From Gammaproteobacteria bacterium (GTDB taxonomy: Bacteria; Pseudomonadota; Gammaproteobacteria; DSM-16500), in assembly GCA_004322325.1 (NCBI GenBank), contig SCTP01000229.1, positions 1 through 7,660 on the forward strand: a DNA stretch of 7,660 nucleotides. Reading direction: 5' to 3'. Made by a program: the position numbers and the translations under genes. Shown here in pieces: positions 7,146-7,660 of the stretch (within the stretch, counting starts at the first letter, position 1; every line of letters starts with the position of its first letter). Below the pieces are notes generated by a model that saw nothing but the letters and a program-made list of their open reading frames with translations, made no database searches and had not been told where the DNA came from.

Positions 7146-7660
7146 TCAGGGTTTGAGCAGTTTTTTTTCCTCATCTATAAGCACACTCGCATTAATACAA
7201 AGCGTGAGGTCTATTTCCTTCATCAAAGAAGTTATCTTATATATACTTTCCGTCGCTTTTAGCTTCTCTTTTTCATTTTCTAACTGTTCTTGATGGTTAT
7301 TGTATAGTCCCTCGAAAAAATGGATGGCTAACAATTTTTTACGGTATGTCTTGTAATATTCATAAATATTTGCTCGACAATTATTGTGGTTACATGCGTC
7401 CAAAATGATCATGATAAACGTAAACCACTTATCGCTAATAGGTGTTTCTTCCTCATATGCTTTGATTACCGCAGCAAGTAATTTTTTAATTATTTCATCA
7501 TTTTCTATTGTTTCAATTATTCTTGCTTGTGTAGCATTGGATTTTTTTATTTTTATTTCTTTTAAATAATTATTTAAATAATTTTGGTAAAATGGAGAAG
7601 ATTTTTCTTTTGAAGGCAAAGAATGGATAGGTGAGAAAGCAATTATTTTTGATACATTTT
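7146..7660 (-). CDS. Hypothetical lysine-rich protein, 5' end beyond the window
   Basis: I do not recognise this gene. The frame is open from the stop at 7146-7148 to the right edge, so at least 170 residues are present. A TTG at 7617-7619 could start a 157-residue product, but there is no stop between it and the edge, and the true start is probably outside. The visible part is hydrophilic, rich in Lys, Glu, Asn and Ile, and predicted helical by composition. A heptad-like charged stretch (NNHQEQLENEKEKLKATES) lies about 105-125 residues after the TTG, and there is one CNHNNC pair of cysteines near residues 76-81. No signal peptide or clear membrane segment is visible in this part. Base composition is strongly AT-rich, unlike prpBCD, which fits recently acquired or accessory DNA next to a tRNA gene. 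Confidence 0.6.
   Translation of the reverse strand, partial: NVSKIIAFSPIHSLPSKEKSSPFYQNYLNNYLKEIKIKKSNATQARIIETIENDEIIKKLLAAVIKAYEEETPISDKWFTFIMIILDACNHNNCRANIYEYYKTYRKKLLAIHFFEGLYNNHQEQLENEKEKLKATESIYKITSLMKEIDLTLCINASVLIDEEKKLLKP

Overview
The window looks like a chromosomal stretch from an AT-leaning, intracellular-type gammaproteobacterium, plausibly of the Legionellales (Coxiella/Legionella-like). The reasons are a standard-length prpB-prpC-prpD cassette of gammaproteobacterial type, a cvpA gene, a decayed housekeeping gene, and a large ankyrin-repeat protein of the kind that host-adapted bacteria export. The lineage is an inference from gene content and was not tested by a search.

Layout, left to right. 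Positions 1-647 (+) hold the remains of a glycerophosphodiester phosphodiesterase gene, entering from the left edge and interrupted by an in-frame TAG at 120-122. cvpA follows (693-1319, +), an inner-membrane protein gene with an extended -10 promoter in the gap before it. After a 109-base AT-rich leader comes the unusual gene of the window (1429-3498, +). It encodes a HAD-type phosphatase-like domain fused to about eight ankyrin repeats, part of which arose by an exact 330-base in-phase tandem duplication, followed by about 220 residues that I do not recognise. Its last codons lie antisense to the end of prpD.

The minus strand then carries a compact methylcitrate-cycle operon, transcribed prpB (6043-6918), prpC (4925-6046), prpD (3470-4921). 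prpB and prpC share an ATGA overlap, and three bases separate prpC from prpD. PrpC joins propionyl-CoA to oxaloacetate, PrpD dehydrates 2-methylcitrate, a housekeeping aconitase (not in the window) would rehydrate the product, and PrpB splits 2-methylisocitrate into pyruvate and succinate. Upstream on the same strand is tRNA-Asn(GTT) (6981-7053) with a good sigma70-type promoter. The 62 bases between the tRNA and prpB show no convincing promoter or terminator but do contain a small hairpin at the prpB Shine-Dalgarno. The right edge carries the 3' part of an AT-rich, lysine-rich hypothetical gene (7146-7660, -).

No insertion sequence, CRISPR array, rRNA or replication origin was seen, and no gene-free stretch exceeds about 110 bases. 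The best candidate for undescribed biology is the HAD-ankyrin protein.
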